The notes under the pieces: model-generated
What the model saw: only the letters and a program-made list of their open reading frames with translations
Databases searched by the model: none
Told to the model about the DNA's origin: nothing
Assembly: GCF_009916105.1 (NCBI RefSeq)
Contig: NZ_JAAAXQ010000007.1
Location: 1-53,306 of the forward strand
DNA: 53,306 nt
From: Streptomyces sp. GC420
GTDB lineage: Bacteria; Actinomycetota; Actinomycetes; Streptomycetales; Streptomycetaceae
Direction: 5' to 3'
Shown: positions 26,066 to 35,476 of the stretch, piece after piece
How the letters are laid out: each line of letters starts with the position of its first letter
How positions within the stretch are numbered: the stretch's first letter is position 1
Translations under genes and position numbers: made by a program

Positions 26066-26692
26066 TCCGGAGCTGATCCCCGGCCCGGCACTCACGTGCG
26101 CCGGTGCAGTTCGACAGCGAGGGGCTTGCCCAGCCGGACGGGACTTCGAAACCCGCCCCAGCTGTTTCGACCCGCCGTGTCCGTCACCGCCGCCGGCGGA
26201 GGCAGGCCGCGGTCCGGACCGCCACCGATGTGGACGGACAGACGCCGCGGCCCGCGCGAGCCTCCCGGCGCGGCCGGACGGCCACCCGGTCGGTGCCCGG
26301 CCCTCCGGTGCGGCGAGGTCCGGCCCTCCATCCCGCCACGAGGGGCAGTTCACCGACGCCGGACACGCTGGTCCCGGTGGCGGGCGGGCAGTTCACCGGG
26401 GAGCCTGCTGCCGCCCGGGTCGCTGCCGGGCGCACCCGCGGTGACGGTGGCGGGCCGGGCCACGCCGAGCGGCCGGGCCGCGCTCCGTGGGCTGCCCGGG
26501 GAGACCTCCGGTACGGGCCGCGGGGGCGGCGACTCCTTGCCGTACGGAGGGGGCGGTCGCAGTGCGACCGGAGGGGCGGGGCGCCGCAGTGCGCCGGCGT
26601 CGCGAGGGACCGGGTGCCGGGGACGACACGCGCCGGCGGCCGGTCCCGGGAAGACCGGGGTCGGCCGCCGGGCGGGGGCACGGCCGGGGTGC
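26066..26692. other. Very GC-rich gap between convergent genes
   Basis: Over 600 bp with long open frames on both strands, all low-complexity Arg/Pro/Gly sequence produced by the base composition. A hairpin CGGTCGC-AGT-GCGACCG (26554-26570) is the only structure I note. It separates the secreted-protein gene from the end of the biosynthetic operon and probably holds terminators. I see no gene. Confidence 0.45.
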
Positions 26693-27679
26693 TCAGTTGA
26701 CGGAGTCGAGCTTCGTCCGCTGTTCCGGGGTCAGTTCGAGGTCCACGGCCGCCAGGCTCTCGTCGAGCTGGGCGACCGAGGAGGCGCCGACCAGGGGCAG
26801 GATGGGGATGTCGCCGCCCATCAGCCAGGACAGGACGACCTGGTTGGCGGTCGCGCCGGTCTCCTCGGCCACTTCGCGCAGGGCGGCCTGCCGGGCGGGC
26901 GTGCCCGCGTGCTCGAAGCCCGCACCGAGCGGCTTGTCCTCGCGCACGTAGGCGCCGGACAGCAGCGGGGAGTAGGCGACCTGGGTGAGCGAGGGGTTGG
27001 CCCGCACGTAGCTGAGCAGGTCGCCGCTGACCAGGCCCTGATTGCCGTCGGGGGAGCGCAGGCTCGGGATGTCGGTGCGCTGGCGCAGGTAGGTGTGGTG
27101 GTGCTGGAGGACCTCGTAGCCGGGCAGGCCCGCCGCCGCGGCCAGTGCCCGGGCGCGCTCCACCCGCCAGGCCCAGTGGTTGCTCGCGCCGAGCAGCCCG
27201 GCGATGCCGTCCCTGACGACCTCGCCGAAGGCCCCGACGGTCTCCTCCAGCGGGGTCTTCTCGTCCATGACGTGCGCGTAGAGCAGGTGGATCCGCTCGA
27301 CACCGAGCCGCTCCCGGCTGCGCTCGGCGGACTCGCGGATCACCTTGGCCGAAAGGCCCTCGATGTCGAGGCTGAATCCGGTGCTGGGCGCGTTCGGCCG
27401 GGCTCCGAGCTTGGTGGCGATGGTGATTTCGTCACCGATCCCGCGGCTGCGGATCCAGCGGCCGAGAAGTTCCTCGCTCTCACCGCCCTGTGTTCCGTCG
27501 ACCCAGAACGCGTAGTTGTTGGACGTGTCGATGAAGGTGCCGCCGGCCTCGACGAATCGGTCGAGAATGGCGAAGGACGTCGCTTCGTCGGTCACCGTTC
27601 CGAAGAGCATCGAACCGAGGCTCAGCACACTCACCTCGCGGCGGGTGTCCGGGGCGCTGCCAATGACGCGGTATTTCAT
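26693..27679 (-). CDS. Aldo/keto reductase
   Basis: A 328-aa NADPH-dependent oxidoreductase with a TIM-barrel fold. The catalytic tetrad is visible: Asp and Tyr in FIDTSNNYAF, Lys in ITIATKLGA, His in HLLYAHVMDEKTPLEETV. C-terminal NADP-site residues are in LPLVGASSVAQLDESLAAV. The start ATG at 27679 has AGGA upstream; longer in-frame starts run through non-coding sequence. It is the third gene of the leftward operon P450-thioesterase-reductase and is a candidate tailoring enzyme reducing a carbonyl of the NRPS-PKS product. The NDP-sugar ketoreductase subgroup is an alternative but no deoxysugar genes are nearby. Confidence 0.85.
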   Translation of the reverse strand: MKYRVIGSAPDTRREVSVLSLGSMLFGTVTDEATSFAILDRFVEAGGTFIDTSNNYAFWVDGTQGGESEELLGRWIRSRGIGDEITIATKLGARPNAPSTGFSLDIEGLSAKVIRESAERSRERLGVERIHLLYAHVMDEKTPLEETVGAFGEVVRDGIAGLLGASNHWAWRVERARALAAAAGLPGYEVLQHHHTYLRQRTDIPSLRSPDGNQGLVSGDLLSYVRANPSLTQVAYSPLLSGAYVREDKPLGAGFEHAGTPARQAALREVAEETGATANQVVLSWLMGGDIPILPLVGASSVAQLDESLAAVDLELTPEQRTKLDSVN

Positions 27680-27743
27680 GGGGTGAGTCCTGTTCAGAGT
27701 GTGATGACGACGCGGAATGCACGCGTGCGGAAATGCGGAATCA

Positions 27744-28514
27744 TTACGTCCGGATGGGCAGCGCATGGTCGTCCGCGAGGGAGGCGGTGATGTCCTCCAC
27801 AATCGCGTCGAGATGCGGGACCAGAAAGAAGTGACCGCCGCCGAAGATCCGCAACCGGAAGCGGTCCGTGGTGTGGTGGGCCCACGCCTTGGCCTGGGCC
27901 TCGTCGACGCGGGGGTCGACATCCCCGATGAACGCGGTGACGGGGCAGTCCAGGGGCGGGGCTCCCCCGTAGCGGTAGGTCTCCGTGGCGACGTAGTCGC
28001 TGCGGACCGCCGGCAGGATGGCGGCGAGCAGTTCCGGGTTGTCCAGCATCCGCGCGTCAGTGCCGCCCAGCAGTTTCATGTCGGCGACGAGCTTCTCGTC
28101 GGTCGCGAGGTGCACCGACCCGGGTGCGGGGATCGACGGGGCGCGGCGCCCGGAGACGAACAGGGCGGTGGCCTCGGCCCCGCCGGCGCGCAGCCTGGCG
28201 GCCACCTCGAAGGCGAGGGTCGCGCCCATGCTGTGCCCGAAGAGGGCGAACGGCTCCCGGGCCCAGCCGGCCAGTTCCGCGGTGGCGGCGTCGGCGAGCT
28301 CGGTCATGCTCTCGATGCAGGGTTCGTTGAACCGCTCCTGCCGGCCCGGGTACTGGACGGCCAGCATCTCGATCCGGGGCGCGAGCCGGGCGGAGAACGG
28401 GTGGTAGTACGAGGCGTTGCCACCGGCGTGCGGGAAGCAGAAGAGCCGCAGCGCGCCCGGTTCCGCGGCGTGGAACCGGCGCAGCCAGGGGGTGTCCGGT
28501 GGGGTCACGGGCAT
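27744..28514 (-). CDS. Type II thioesterase
   Basis: A 256-aa alpha/beta-hydrolase editing thioesterase for NRPS/PKS. Ser sits in ALFGHSMGATLAFEVA, Asp in AFIGDVDPRVDEAQ, and His in FGGGHFFLVPHLD; the N-terminal LFCFPHAGGNASYYHPF is the usual family opening. It removes wrongly primed or stalled acyl groups from carrier domains. The ATG at 28514 lies 7 bp after the P450 stop, so the two are translationally linked. A second type II thioesterase is encoded at 43896. Two in one cluster suggests that one may have a dedicated offloading role. Confidence 0.9.
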   Translation of the reverse strand: MPVTPPDTPWLRRFHAAEPGALRLFCFPHAGGNASYYHPFSARLAPRIEMLAVQYPGRQERFNEPCIESMTELADAATAELAGWAREPFALFGHSMGATLAFEVAARLRAGGAEATALFVSGRRAPSIPAPGSVHLATDEKLVADMKLLGGTDARMLDNPELLAAILPAVRSDYVATETYRYGGAPPLDCPVTAFIGDVDPRVDEAQAKAWAHHTTDRFRLRIFGGGHFFLVPHLDAIVEDITASLADDHALPIRT

Positions 28515-28521
28515 CGGTCCG

Positions 28522-29784
28522 TCACTCCGGTCGCCGGGCGGCGCCGGCGCGGGGCCGGGCGGTGACCGGGACGTGCTTCCAGCCGGACACGAAGTTCGAG
28601 GCCAGCCGCTCGGGTTTGCCCGCGGGACGGAAGTCCTCGAAGCGGGCGAGGAGTTCCTCGAAGAGGATCCGCAGGGTGACCCGGGCGACGCTGTGACCGA
28701 CGCAGTAGTGCGGGCCGATGCCGAACGCCACGTGCTTGTTGGGCTTGCGCCGGATGTCGAAGCCGGCGGCGCCGGGGAAGACGGCCTCGTCCCGGTTGGC
28801 GGACCCGAGCCAGACCACCACCGCGTCGCCCGCGGAGATCCGGGTGTTGCGGACCTCGACGTCGCGGGTCGCGTAGCGCAGGAAGTGGTTGACCGGGGAG
28901 GCCCAGCGCAGGGCTTCCTCGACGGCCGTGACGTTGACGTCCGGGTGGGCCGCCCAGTCCTCGATCACCCCGGTGTCGATGAACTCGGCCATGACGTAGT
29001 TGGGCGAGTGCGGGGTGGTGACATTGGCGCCGAGGAGCAGGCTGTAGCAGTTCGCCACGATCTCGCCCGGGTCCATGTGGCGGCCCTCGAAACGGGTGGA
29101 GATCAGCACGCTCAGCAGGTCGTCGCCGAGGTTGTCGCGGCGGAAGCGCATCAGGTCCTGGAAGTAGGCGAACAGCTCGCGGTGCGCCCGCTTCAGGGTG
29201 GCGGCCTTTCCGCCCGGGTCCTGGTACTCCGGGTCGTCCGCGGCGATGCAGACCGTGGTGAGCCGGCTCAGCCAGGGCCAGTCGGCCTGCGGCAGGCCCA
29301 TCATGGTGCCGGTCACGGACATCGGCATCGCGAGCATGGCCGTGGCGAAGTCGAAGGTGCCGCCGTCGCCGAGCGGCGTGATCAGGTCCAGGACCAGGCG
29401 TCTGATCATGTCCTTCTGCCGCTCCACGGCCTTGACCGCGAGCGCCTTCTTCAGCCGGGTCTGCATCTCGGTGTGGCGGGGCGGGTCGGTGACCGCGAGT
29501 TGCTTGCCGCCCGCCGGGTCGTCCGTGCCGAGCAGGTCCAGCATGGTGCCGCGCTCCGAGGTGAAGGTCTCGGTGTCACGCAGGACCCGCTCGGCGTCGT
29601 CGAAGCCGACGATGTTCCAGAACCCGCGTGCGGCGTCGACCTCCTGGCGGGTCAGCGTGTCCATCTCCCGCATGCGGGCCCACACGGTGTGAGCGTCCCC
29701 GGTGCTGTAGAGCAGGGGGTCGACGAGGTCGGTCGCGCCGGGGTGTACGGGGCATCCGGGAATCGCGGTGTCGTGCACCGTCAA
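28522..29784 (-). CDS. Cytochrome P450 with atypical I-helix
   Basis: A 420-aa class I bacterial P450. The heme-binding loop is FGIGPHYCVGHSVAR, and the K-helix EEALR with downstream Arg is intact (AVEEALRWASPVNHFLRYATRD). The I-helix reads LLLGANVTTPHS: the acidic residue of the usual (A/G)GX(D/E)T(T/S) is Val, so the proton-delivery pair is altered. Some P450s acting on carrier-bound or unusual substrates share such changes. The start is the TTG at 29784 with AAAGGACG about 8 nt upstream, giving a normal length; the frame is open to 29886 without a ribosome site. It is the first gene of the leftward P450-TEII-reductase operon and is divergent from the NRPS operon across a 422-bp regulatory gap. 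Ferredoxin partners are not encoded in the window. Confidence 0.88.
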   Translation of the reverse strand: MTVHDTAIPGCPVHPGATDLVDPLLYSTGDAHTVWARMREMDTLTRQEVDAARGFWNIVGFDDAERVLRDTETFTSERGTMLDLLGTDDPAGGKQLAVTDPPRHTEMQTRLKKALAVKAVERQKDMIRRLVLDLITPLGDGGTFDFATAMLAMPMSVTGTMMGLPQADWPWLSRLTTVCIAADDPEYQDPGGKAATLKRAHRELFAYFQDLMRFRRDNLGDDLLSVLISTRFEGRHMDPGEIVANCYSLLLGANVTTPHSPNYVMAEFIDTGVIEDWAAHPDVNVTAVEEALRWASPVNHFLRYATRDVEVRNTRISAGDAVVVWLGSANRDEAVFPGAAGFDIRRKPNKHVAFGIGPHYCVGHSVARVTLRILFEELLARFEDFRPAGKPERLASNFVSGWKHVPVTARPRAGAARRPE

Positions 29785-30206
29785 GGCCGTCGTCCTTTCG
29801 TCCGAGTGGCGGAGCCAACCCTCGTGAATTCGGTCGCGGTGGTGCCGCAGGACAACGTACAGGACAGTCGTCGGAACGGGAATCAACCATTTTTTAAGCC
29901 TGCCTGGAGCCGGCGGTTCGAAAGGATTCGGACATTGATTTTCGGCCGGGGTGGGATTTGAGCCACCTGGCCGGAACGGTTAATTGGGTGCTTCGATCTG
30001 TGGTTTTGCTTATTCAAGATCTCTCTTGACATGCCGAATGGGTACGGCCTAGCCTCGTCCAGTCGTTCGGCGGCGGGGCGCTACCCCCGGCCGTAAATGC
30101 CTTCAGCTCGGCTTTGGTTTCCCTTTAGTGGTGGCGCGAAGTATTCGCAGCGCTCTCCGGCTGCTTTTGGCTCGATCGTTCAAGTGAGTTATCGGGGGAT
30201 TCTCTC
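29785..30206. promoter_or_regulatory. Divergent regulatory region of the biosynthetic cluster
   Basis: The 422-bp gap between the P450 operon (left) and the NRPS-PKS operon (right) is much more AT-rich than its flanks (CATTTTTTAAG near 29888; GGTTAATTGGG near 29977). It holds the rightward promoter entered separately; the leftward promoter is not clear. It is the most likely target of the cluster's pathway regulator. Confidence 0.55.
30026..30055 (+). promoter_or_regulatory. Housekeeping-type promoter of the NRPS-PKS operon
   Basis: A consensus -35 TTGACA (30026-30031), an 18-nt spacer and -10 TAGCCT (30050-30055). Transcription would start near 30062, giving a ~145-nt leader before the TTG start at 30207. 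No other pair in the gap is as good. Confidence 0.6.
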
Positions 30207-31865
30207 TTGCTGTCCGATTCGTCATTGGAAGCGCCTGTCTGGTACCCGGCAACCCGGACGCAGCAAGGTCTCTGGGTGCTGGATCGCGACGAGTCGCTGA
30301 GACCGACTCAACTGGTTCCCACCGTGGTCGAGTTCGCCGGCCCGGTGGACCACGCACTGCTCGTCGCCGCCACCACCCGGGCACTCGGCAGGCATCCCTC
30401 GCTGCGGGCCAGGTTCCGGCTCGACATCAAGCGCCGGCGCGTCGAGTACAGCACCCACGGGGAGCCGGCCCGCGCCGGATTCCTCGACGCCGCGGCCGAG
30501 GGCTGGAGCGAGGAGGAGACCGGCAGGCTCGTGCGGGCACTGTGCGCCACCCCGTTCGACCTGGCCACCGAGGCACCCGCCCGGGCCGAGATCATCCGGA
30601 CCGGCGAGGAACGCACGCTCCTGGTCCTGACCTCGCACCACATCGTGGTCGACGGACTGTCGCGCACGATGCTGCTGGAGGAGATCTTCACCATCTACCG
30701 GGCCGGACTGGACGGCACCGAACCGGAGCTGAGTGATCCGCCGCATCCCGCCTCGGTCGTCGCCACCCGCTCGGAGGAGGAGGTGGCCGCACAGGTCGAA
30801 GAGGTGGTCGAGCGGTTACGCGGCGCCCCCACCGACGTACGGCTGCCCTTCGAGCGCGCCCAGGACGAGCCGTCGCATCTCGGGACCGGCGTCACCACCC
30901 ACCTCGACGCGGAACGGACGGCCAAGGCACTGGCCGTGGCCGCCGAGGAGGGCTGCACCACCTTCATGCTGGGCATCGCCCTCCTGGCCGGTGCCCTGGC
31001 TCGCGGCAGTGACCAGCGGGACTTCCTCATCGCCTTCGCCTGGCCGGGACGCGAACACCCCGACGCGGGCGACGTCATCGGGATGTTCGTCACCACGGTG
31101 GTCCTGCGCGTCTCCCTCGGCGAGGACACCACCTGGCGCGAACTGCTGCGGGACGCGCGGATCGCAGGCATGGAGGCGTTCATGGACAGCGACGCGCCGC
31201 TGGACGCGATCGCGGCGCGGCTCAACCCCGACCGCAACGCCCTCTGGCCGCCGCTGACCCCCGTACTCCTCAACCTGGACGACGCCCCGCACACCCCGTG
31301 GCTCGCGCCCGGTGTCACGGGCCGGCTGCTGCCTCTGGACCCGCTCTACATCAAGTACGACCTCGCGGCGTTCGTCCGAGTCGCCGACAGCGCCGAAGGG
31401 CGGCGGTTGGAGCTGTCCCTGGACCACCCGCTGGACGTCACAGATCACCGCGCCGTCTCCGCCTTCCTGACGGATCTGCGGCGCTGTGCCGCGGACCTGG
31501 CCACTTCCCCGGAGGAACCCGTGCTCGAACAGTCCGTCGACGCGATCAACCTGGACGACCCCGCCGAGCGGCTGGAACTCGTGCGGTCCATCTGGTGCGA
31601 GGTCCTCCAGACCGACGAGGTCGACGACGACGTCAGCTTCTTCGAGTCCGGGGGCGACTCCCTGCTGCTCGTGGTGCTCGTGGAGAAGCTGAGCCAGGCC
31701 TCCGGCCGGGCGCTGCGCACCGTCGACCTCTTCCGCTCCGCCACGGTGAGCGGCCAGGCCGAGCTCCTCGCGGCCCCCGCCACGGAGCAGCCCGGCCCGG
31801 CCCCGGCCGGCTCCGCCGCGCTGGACGCGGCCCGCAACCGGCGCCCGGCGGAAGAGGCCGTCTGA
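30207..31865 (+). CDS. NRPS subunit: condensation domain - carrier (C-PCP), no adenylation domain
   Basis: A 552-aa NRPS protein. The condensation domain (~10-430) has an intact catalytic motif HHIVVDG (His 144-145, Asp 149). It is followed by a carrier domain with the phosphopantetheine Ser 485 in FFESGGDSLLLV, and by an Ala/Pro tail. With no adenylation domain in cis, this carrier must be loaded in trans or receive its acyl group by condensation. The TTG start has GGGGGA 7 nt upstream. It is the first gene after the operon promoter, and its stop overlaps the next ATG by one base (TGATG). It probably starts or caps the assembly line by joining an externally activated acyl/aminoacyl unit to the residue carried by the next subunit. 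Confidence 0.88.
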   Translation: MLSDSSLEAPVWYPATRTQQGLWVLDRDESLRPTQLVPTVVEFAGPVDHALLVAATTRALGRHPSLRARFRLDIKRRRVEYSTHGEPARAGFLDAAAEGWSEEETGRLVRALCATPFDLATEAPARAEIIRTGEERTLLVLTSHHIVVDGLSRTMLLEEIFTIYRAGLDGTEPELSDPPHPASVVATRSEEEVAAQVEEVVERLRGAPTDVRLPFERAQDEPSHLGTGVTTHLDAERTAKALAVAAEEGCTTFMLGIALLAGALARGSDQRDFLIAFAWPGREHPDAGDVIGMFVTTVVLRVSLGEDTTWRELLRDARIAGMEAFMDSDAPLDAIAARLNPDRNALWPPLTPVLLNLDDAPHTPWLAPGVTGRLLPLDPLYIKYDLAAFVRVADSAEGRRLELSLDHPLDVTDHRAVSAFLTDLRRCAADLATSPEEPVLEQSVDAINLDDPAERLELVRSIWCEVLQTDEVDDDVSFFESGGDSLLLVVLVEKLSQASGRALRTVDLFRSATVSGQAELLAAPATEQPGPAPAGSAALDAARNRRPAEEAV

Positions 31866-34800
31866 TGACTCCCGAGAACATGGCACCGACGATCACCGGG
31901 GAAGCGGCACCGGCGGCCCCCGGCGGTCCGGCACCGACCACCCCCGCGGAACTGGCGGCGTCCGTCCTGGGCGCGGGGACCGACCGGGCGGGTTTCGCCA
32001 CCGAGAGCTTCGTCTCGCTCGGCGGCGACTCGCTGCGCGCCATGCGGCTGGCCGCACTCCTCCAGGAGCGGCTCGGCCTGCGCATCGCGGTGAAGTCGCT
32101 GCTGGGCGGCGGGCCCCTCGCCGATGTGCTCGCCGGTGCCCGCCCGGACGGTGCCGGGGCGGCCCCGGCCGTCGCGGCCGGGGAGGCCGCCGGCGCGGCG
32201 GCCGACAACGCGCTCTCGCCGGCGCAGCGCGGGATGTGGCTCATCGAGCGGGTGGCGGGCGGCTCCCCCTACAACCTCGTCTTCACCTGCTTCGTCGAGG
32301 AGGGCCGGCTCGACCGGGAGAACCTCGCCAAGGCGCTGGCCGAGACGGTCGCCCGCCACGAGGGCCTGCGCACCGTCTTCCGCGAGACGGACGACGACGT
32401 CGTGCGCGAGGTCCTGCCCGCGCACGCTCCGGAACTGACGCCGGTGACCCACGACGGCCCCGCGGACGACTTCGAGGAGTACGTGCGCCACGAGGGCGCG
32501 GCCCGGGCACGCGTCCCCTTCGACCTGCCGGCCGTGCCCGCCTACCGCTTCCTGCACTTCTCGCACCCGCAGGGCCGCGAGGCCGTCGTCCTGGCCGCCC
32601 ACCACATGGTGCTCGACGGCTGGGCCGTGGGGCTGCTGCTGCGCGAGGTCTTCGCCCGCTACGGCTCGCTCACCGAAGGCACACCCGAGCCTGACCTCGG
32701 CCCGGACGTGCCGGTGCGGGCGCTGTCCCGCCGCCAGGAGGCCCAGCGCACCGCGGGCGTGTGGGACGACCAGGCCGAGTTCTGGAAGAGGCACCTCGAG
32801 GGTGTGCCCTCCGTACTCGAACTGCCGGCAGACCGGCAGCGCCCGGCCGTCCAGGACGCCGCGGGCGACCGTACGCCGCTGGACCTGGGCGCCGCGGCGA
32901 CCGCCGCGGTGACCGGGCGGGCCCGTGAACTCGGCGTCACCCCCTACGCCTTCCTGCTCGGCGCGTTCGGCCTGGCCCTGAGCCGGCGCACCGGCGCCCG
33001 CAGGCTGCTCGTCGGAGTGCCGCTGCTCGGGCGGGGATCCTCCGAACTGGAACGCCTGATCGCCGTGTCGGGCAACCTCGTGCCGGTACGCATCGACGTG
33101 GACGACGACGCGAGCGCCGCCGACTACCTGCGCCGCGTGCACGCCTCTCTCGGGCAGAGCATCGACGCGGGCGATCTCCCCTTCGAGGAACTGGTGTCCC
33201 GGCTCGGGACCGAACGCAGCCTCGGCTGCCACCCGCTCGTCCAGGTCTGTTTCGGCATGCACGACCAGCTGGTGCCGCGCACGCTGAGCGCGGGATCCCT
33301 GCGGCTGCGGGTCGAGGAGGGACACGGCGGGGGCTCGCAGTTCGACCTCACGATGCTCATCGGCCACGCCGAGCCCTCCTTCGCAGGGCACCTGGAGTAC
33401 GCGACCGGCGTCTGGACCGAGGGCGAGGCGCGGGCGTTCGCCGCCGACTTCCGCGCCGCCGTCGAGCAGCTGGCCGCGGATCCGGGCGTCCCGCTGGAGG
33501 ACGTGCGCGGCATCTCGGCGGAGGGCCGCGCCCGCCTCGACGAGATCAACGCCACCCGCAGGGACTTCCCGGACACGTCCCTCGATGCGCTCTTCCGTGC
33601 CGCCGCCGCCCGCACCCCCGACGTCGTGGCCGTACGCGACGAGTCCTCGGAACTCACCTACGCGCAGCTGGCGGACGCGGCCTCCGAGCAGGCACGCCTG
33701 CTGCGCGCGGCCGGGGTCCGGCCGGGGGACCGGGTGCTCGTCGGCGTGGACCGGTCGGTCGCCGAGGCGGTCGCCGTCCTCGGTGTGCAGTGGGCGGGCG
33801 CCGCGTACGTCGGCGTGGAACCCGGCGGGACGGACGGCCACCTCGCGAAGATCGTGGCCCGCGCCGAACCGGCCGCCGCGCTGGCGGGCCCGGTCGCAGG
33901 AGCGGCCGCCACCCGCCTGGCCGGGCTGGGCGTCACACCGGTGGCCACCTGGGAGCCGACCTGGACGGCCGGGACCGCCGCCGGCCGGGGCGACGGCGCG
34001 CAGTACGCGCCGGAGGACCCCGCACGGCAGGCGTACGTGGCCTTCACCTCCGGTTCGACGGGGGAGCCCAAGGGCGTCTCGGTACCGCACCGGGCCGTGA
34101 TCCGCCTGGTCCACGAGGCCGGTTACGTGCGCCTCGGCCCCGGCGAGCGGATGCTGCGCCTGTCGCCGCTGGCCTTCGACGCCTCGACGCTGGAACTCTG
34201 GGGCGCCCTGCTGACCGGGGCCACCCTGGAGGTGCACCCGGCCGGTCTCGCCTCGCCGACCGAACTCGGGGCTTTCCTGCGCGAGCGCGGGATCACCGTC
34301 GCCTGGCTCACCGCGGGACTGTTCCGGCTGGTCGAGGAGTTCGCCCCCGACTCGCTCGCCGGGGTGCGGCAGCTGCTGACGGGAGGCGACGTCGTACCGC
34401 ACGAGCACGTCGCCCGCGCGCTCGCCCGCCATCCCGGCCTGGTCGTCACCAACGGCTACGGGCCGACCGAGAACACCACCTTCACCACCACCCACTCGGT
34501 GGAGCGGCACCAGGACGTCGACGGTCCGCTGCCCATCGGCCGCCCGGTTCCCGGGACCCGGGTGTACGTCCTCGACGAACGGCGCAGGCTGGTGCCGCCG
34601 GGAGCGGTCGGCGAGCTGTACGCCGGCGGCGCGGGGCTGGCCGACGGCTACTTCGGCGACGAGGCCGAGACGGCACGCTCCTTCGGGGAGTTCTCCCCCG
34701 ACGTGCCCGAACGCCTCTACCGCACGGGCGACGTCGTACGCGTCGACGGCCTCGGCCGGCTGCGCTTCCTCGGCCGGGCCGACGACCAGGTCAAGCTGCG

Positions 34801-35476
34801 CGGCTACCGGGTCGAACTCAGCGCCATCGGCGACGCCCTGACCGCCCACCCGGACGTGCAGGACGCCGTCGTACACGTCACGGACGGCGACAGCGCGGAG
34901 AAGCGGCTGGTCGCCGCGGTGGTCCCGGCCGACGGCGCCCGGATCGACGCGGTCGGCCTGCGAGCCCTGCTCCAGGAGCGGCTCCCCGCGTACATGGTGC
35001 CCACGCTGTGGGCAGTCGTGGACCGGCTGCCGGTCACGCCCAACGGAAAGGTGGACCGGCGCGCTCTCGTGGAGCGGGCCGTGCCGGCGGCCCGGGCGGG
35101 CCGGGCGGCGGCCGCCGCCGCGGAGGGAGCGGGGACCGCAGAGGCACCGCGGGAGCAGGCGCGGCGGGACGCGGTCGGCCTGACCGAGCGGATCGCCGGG
35201 CTGTTCGCCTCGGTCATCGAGAGCGAGGAGCCGGTGACCGGCGTCGTGGCCGACACCGACTTCTTCATGGTGGGTGGCAACTCCCTGGGCGCCGTGCGGC
35301 TGATGCGCAAGCTCAAGGCGGAGCTGGGCGCGAGCGTGCGGCTGCGGGACTTCCTGGTCGCCCCCACCCCGGACGGCCTGCGCGCACTCGTCGAGAAGGC
35401 GGCCGAGGGCCAGAATGCCGACGATCCGAAGGCCGAGGGCCGGAAGGCCGGCGGCCCGAAGGCCGAGGGCCGGTGA
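31865..35476 (+). CDS. NRPS subunit: PCP-C-A(Val-like)-PCP
   Basis: A 1203-aa NRPS. Domains: carrier (Ser 56 in FVSLGGDSLRAM), condensation (HHMVLDG, His 246-247), adenylation (~560-1060; AYVAFTSGSTGEPKGV, LTGGD, YGPTEN, LYRTGDVVR, NGKVDRR) and a second carrier (Ser 1140 in FFMVGGNSLGAV). Reading the ten specificity positions by alignment to GrsA gives D-A-L-W-L-G-G-T-F-K. It differs from the valine code DAFWIGGTFK at two conservative places, so valine or a close branched-chain residue is the best guess. The leading carrier has no cis adenylation domain. The tail repeats PKAEGRKAGG-like units. It starts at 31865 (TGATG overlap) and its stop overlaps the P450 GTG (GTGA). Confidence 0.9.
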   Translation: MTPENMAPTITGEAAPAAPGGPAPTTPAELAASVLGAGTDRAGFATESFVSLGGDSLRAMRLAALLQERLGLRIAVKSLLGGGPLADVLAGARPDGAGAAPAVAAGEAAGAAADNALSPAQRGMWLIERVAGGSPYNLVFTCFVEEGRLDRENLAKALAETVARHEGLRTVFRETDDDVVREVLPAHAPELTPVTHDGPADDFEEYVRHEGAARARVPFDLPAVPAYRFLHFSHPQGREAVVLAAHHMVLDGWAVGLLLREVFARYGSLTEGTPEPDLGPDVPVRALSRRQEAQRTAGVWDDQAEFWKRHLEGVPSVLELPADRQRPAVQDAAGDRTPLDLGAAATAAVTGRARELGVTPYAFLLGAFGLALSRRTGARRLLVGVPLLGRGSSELERLIAVSGNLVPVRIDVDDDASAADYLRRVHASLGQSIDAGDLPFEELVSRLGTERSLGCHPLVQVCFGMHDQLVPRTLSAGSLRLRVEEGHGGGSQFDLTMLIGHAEPSFAGHLEYATGVWTEGEARAFAADFRAAVEQLAADPGVPLEDVRGISAEGRARLDEINATRRDFPDTSLDALFRAAAARTPDVVAVRDESSELTYAQLADAASEQARLLRAAGVRPGDRVLVGVDRSVAEAVAVLGVQWAGAAYVGVEPGGTDGHLAKIVARAEPAAALAGPVAGAAATRLAGLGVTPVATWEPTWTAGTAAGRGDGAQYAPEDPARQAYVAFTSGSTGEPKGVSVPHRAVIRLVHEAGYVRLGPGERMLRLSPLAFDASTLELWGALLTGATLEVHPAGLASPTELGAFLRERGITVAWLTAGLFRLVEEFAPDSLAGVRQLLTGGDVVPHEHVARALARHPGLVVTNGYGPTENTTFTTTHSVERHQDVDGPLPIGRPVPGTRVYVLDERRRLVPPGAVGELYAGGAGLADGYFGDEAETARSFGEFSPDVPERLYRTGDVVRVDGLGRLRFLGRADDQVKLRGYRVELSAIGDALTAHPDVQDAVVHVTDGDSAEKRLVAAVVPADGARIDAVGLRALLQERLPAYMVPTLWAVVDRLPVTPNGKVDRRALVERAVPAARAGRAAAAAAEGAGTAEAPREQARRDAVGLTERIAGLFASVIESEEPVTGVVADTDFFMVGGNSLGAVRLMRKLKAELGASVRLRDFLVAPTPDGLRALVEKAAEGQNADDPKAEGRKAGGPKAEGR

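Noticed and set aside
26096..27790. 564-codon plus-strand frame over the aldo/keto reductase
   Set aside because: It is the antisense of the reductase, whose catalytic tetrad reads on the minus strand.
31445..34876. 1143-codon open frame on the minus strand
   Set aside because: Antisense of the NRPS genes, whose motifs are all on the plus strand.
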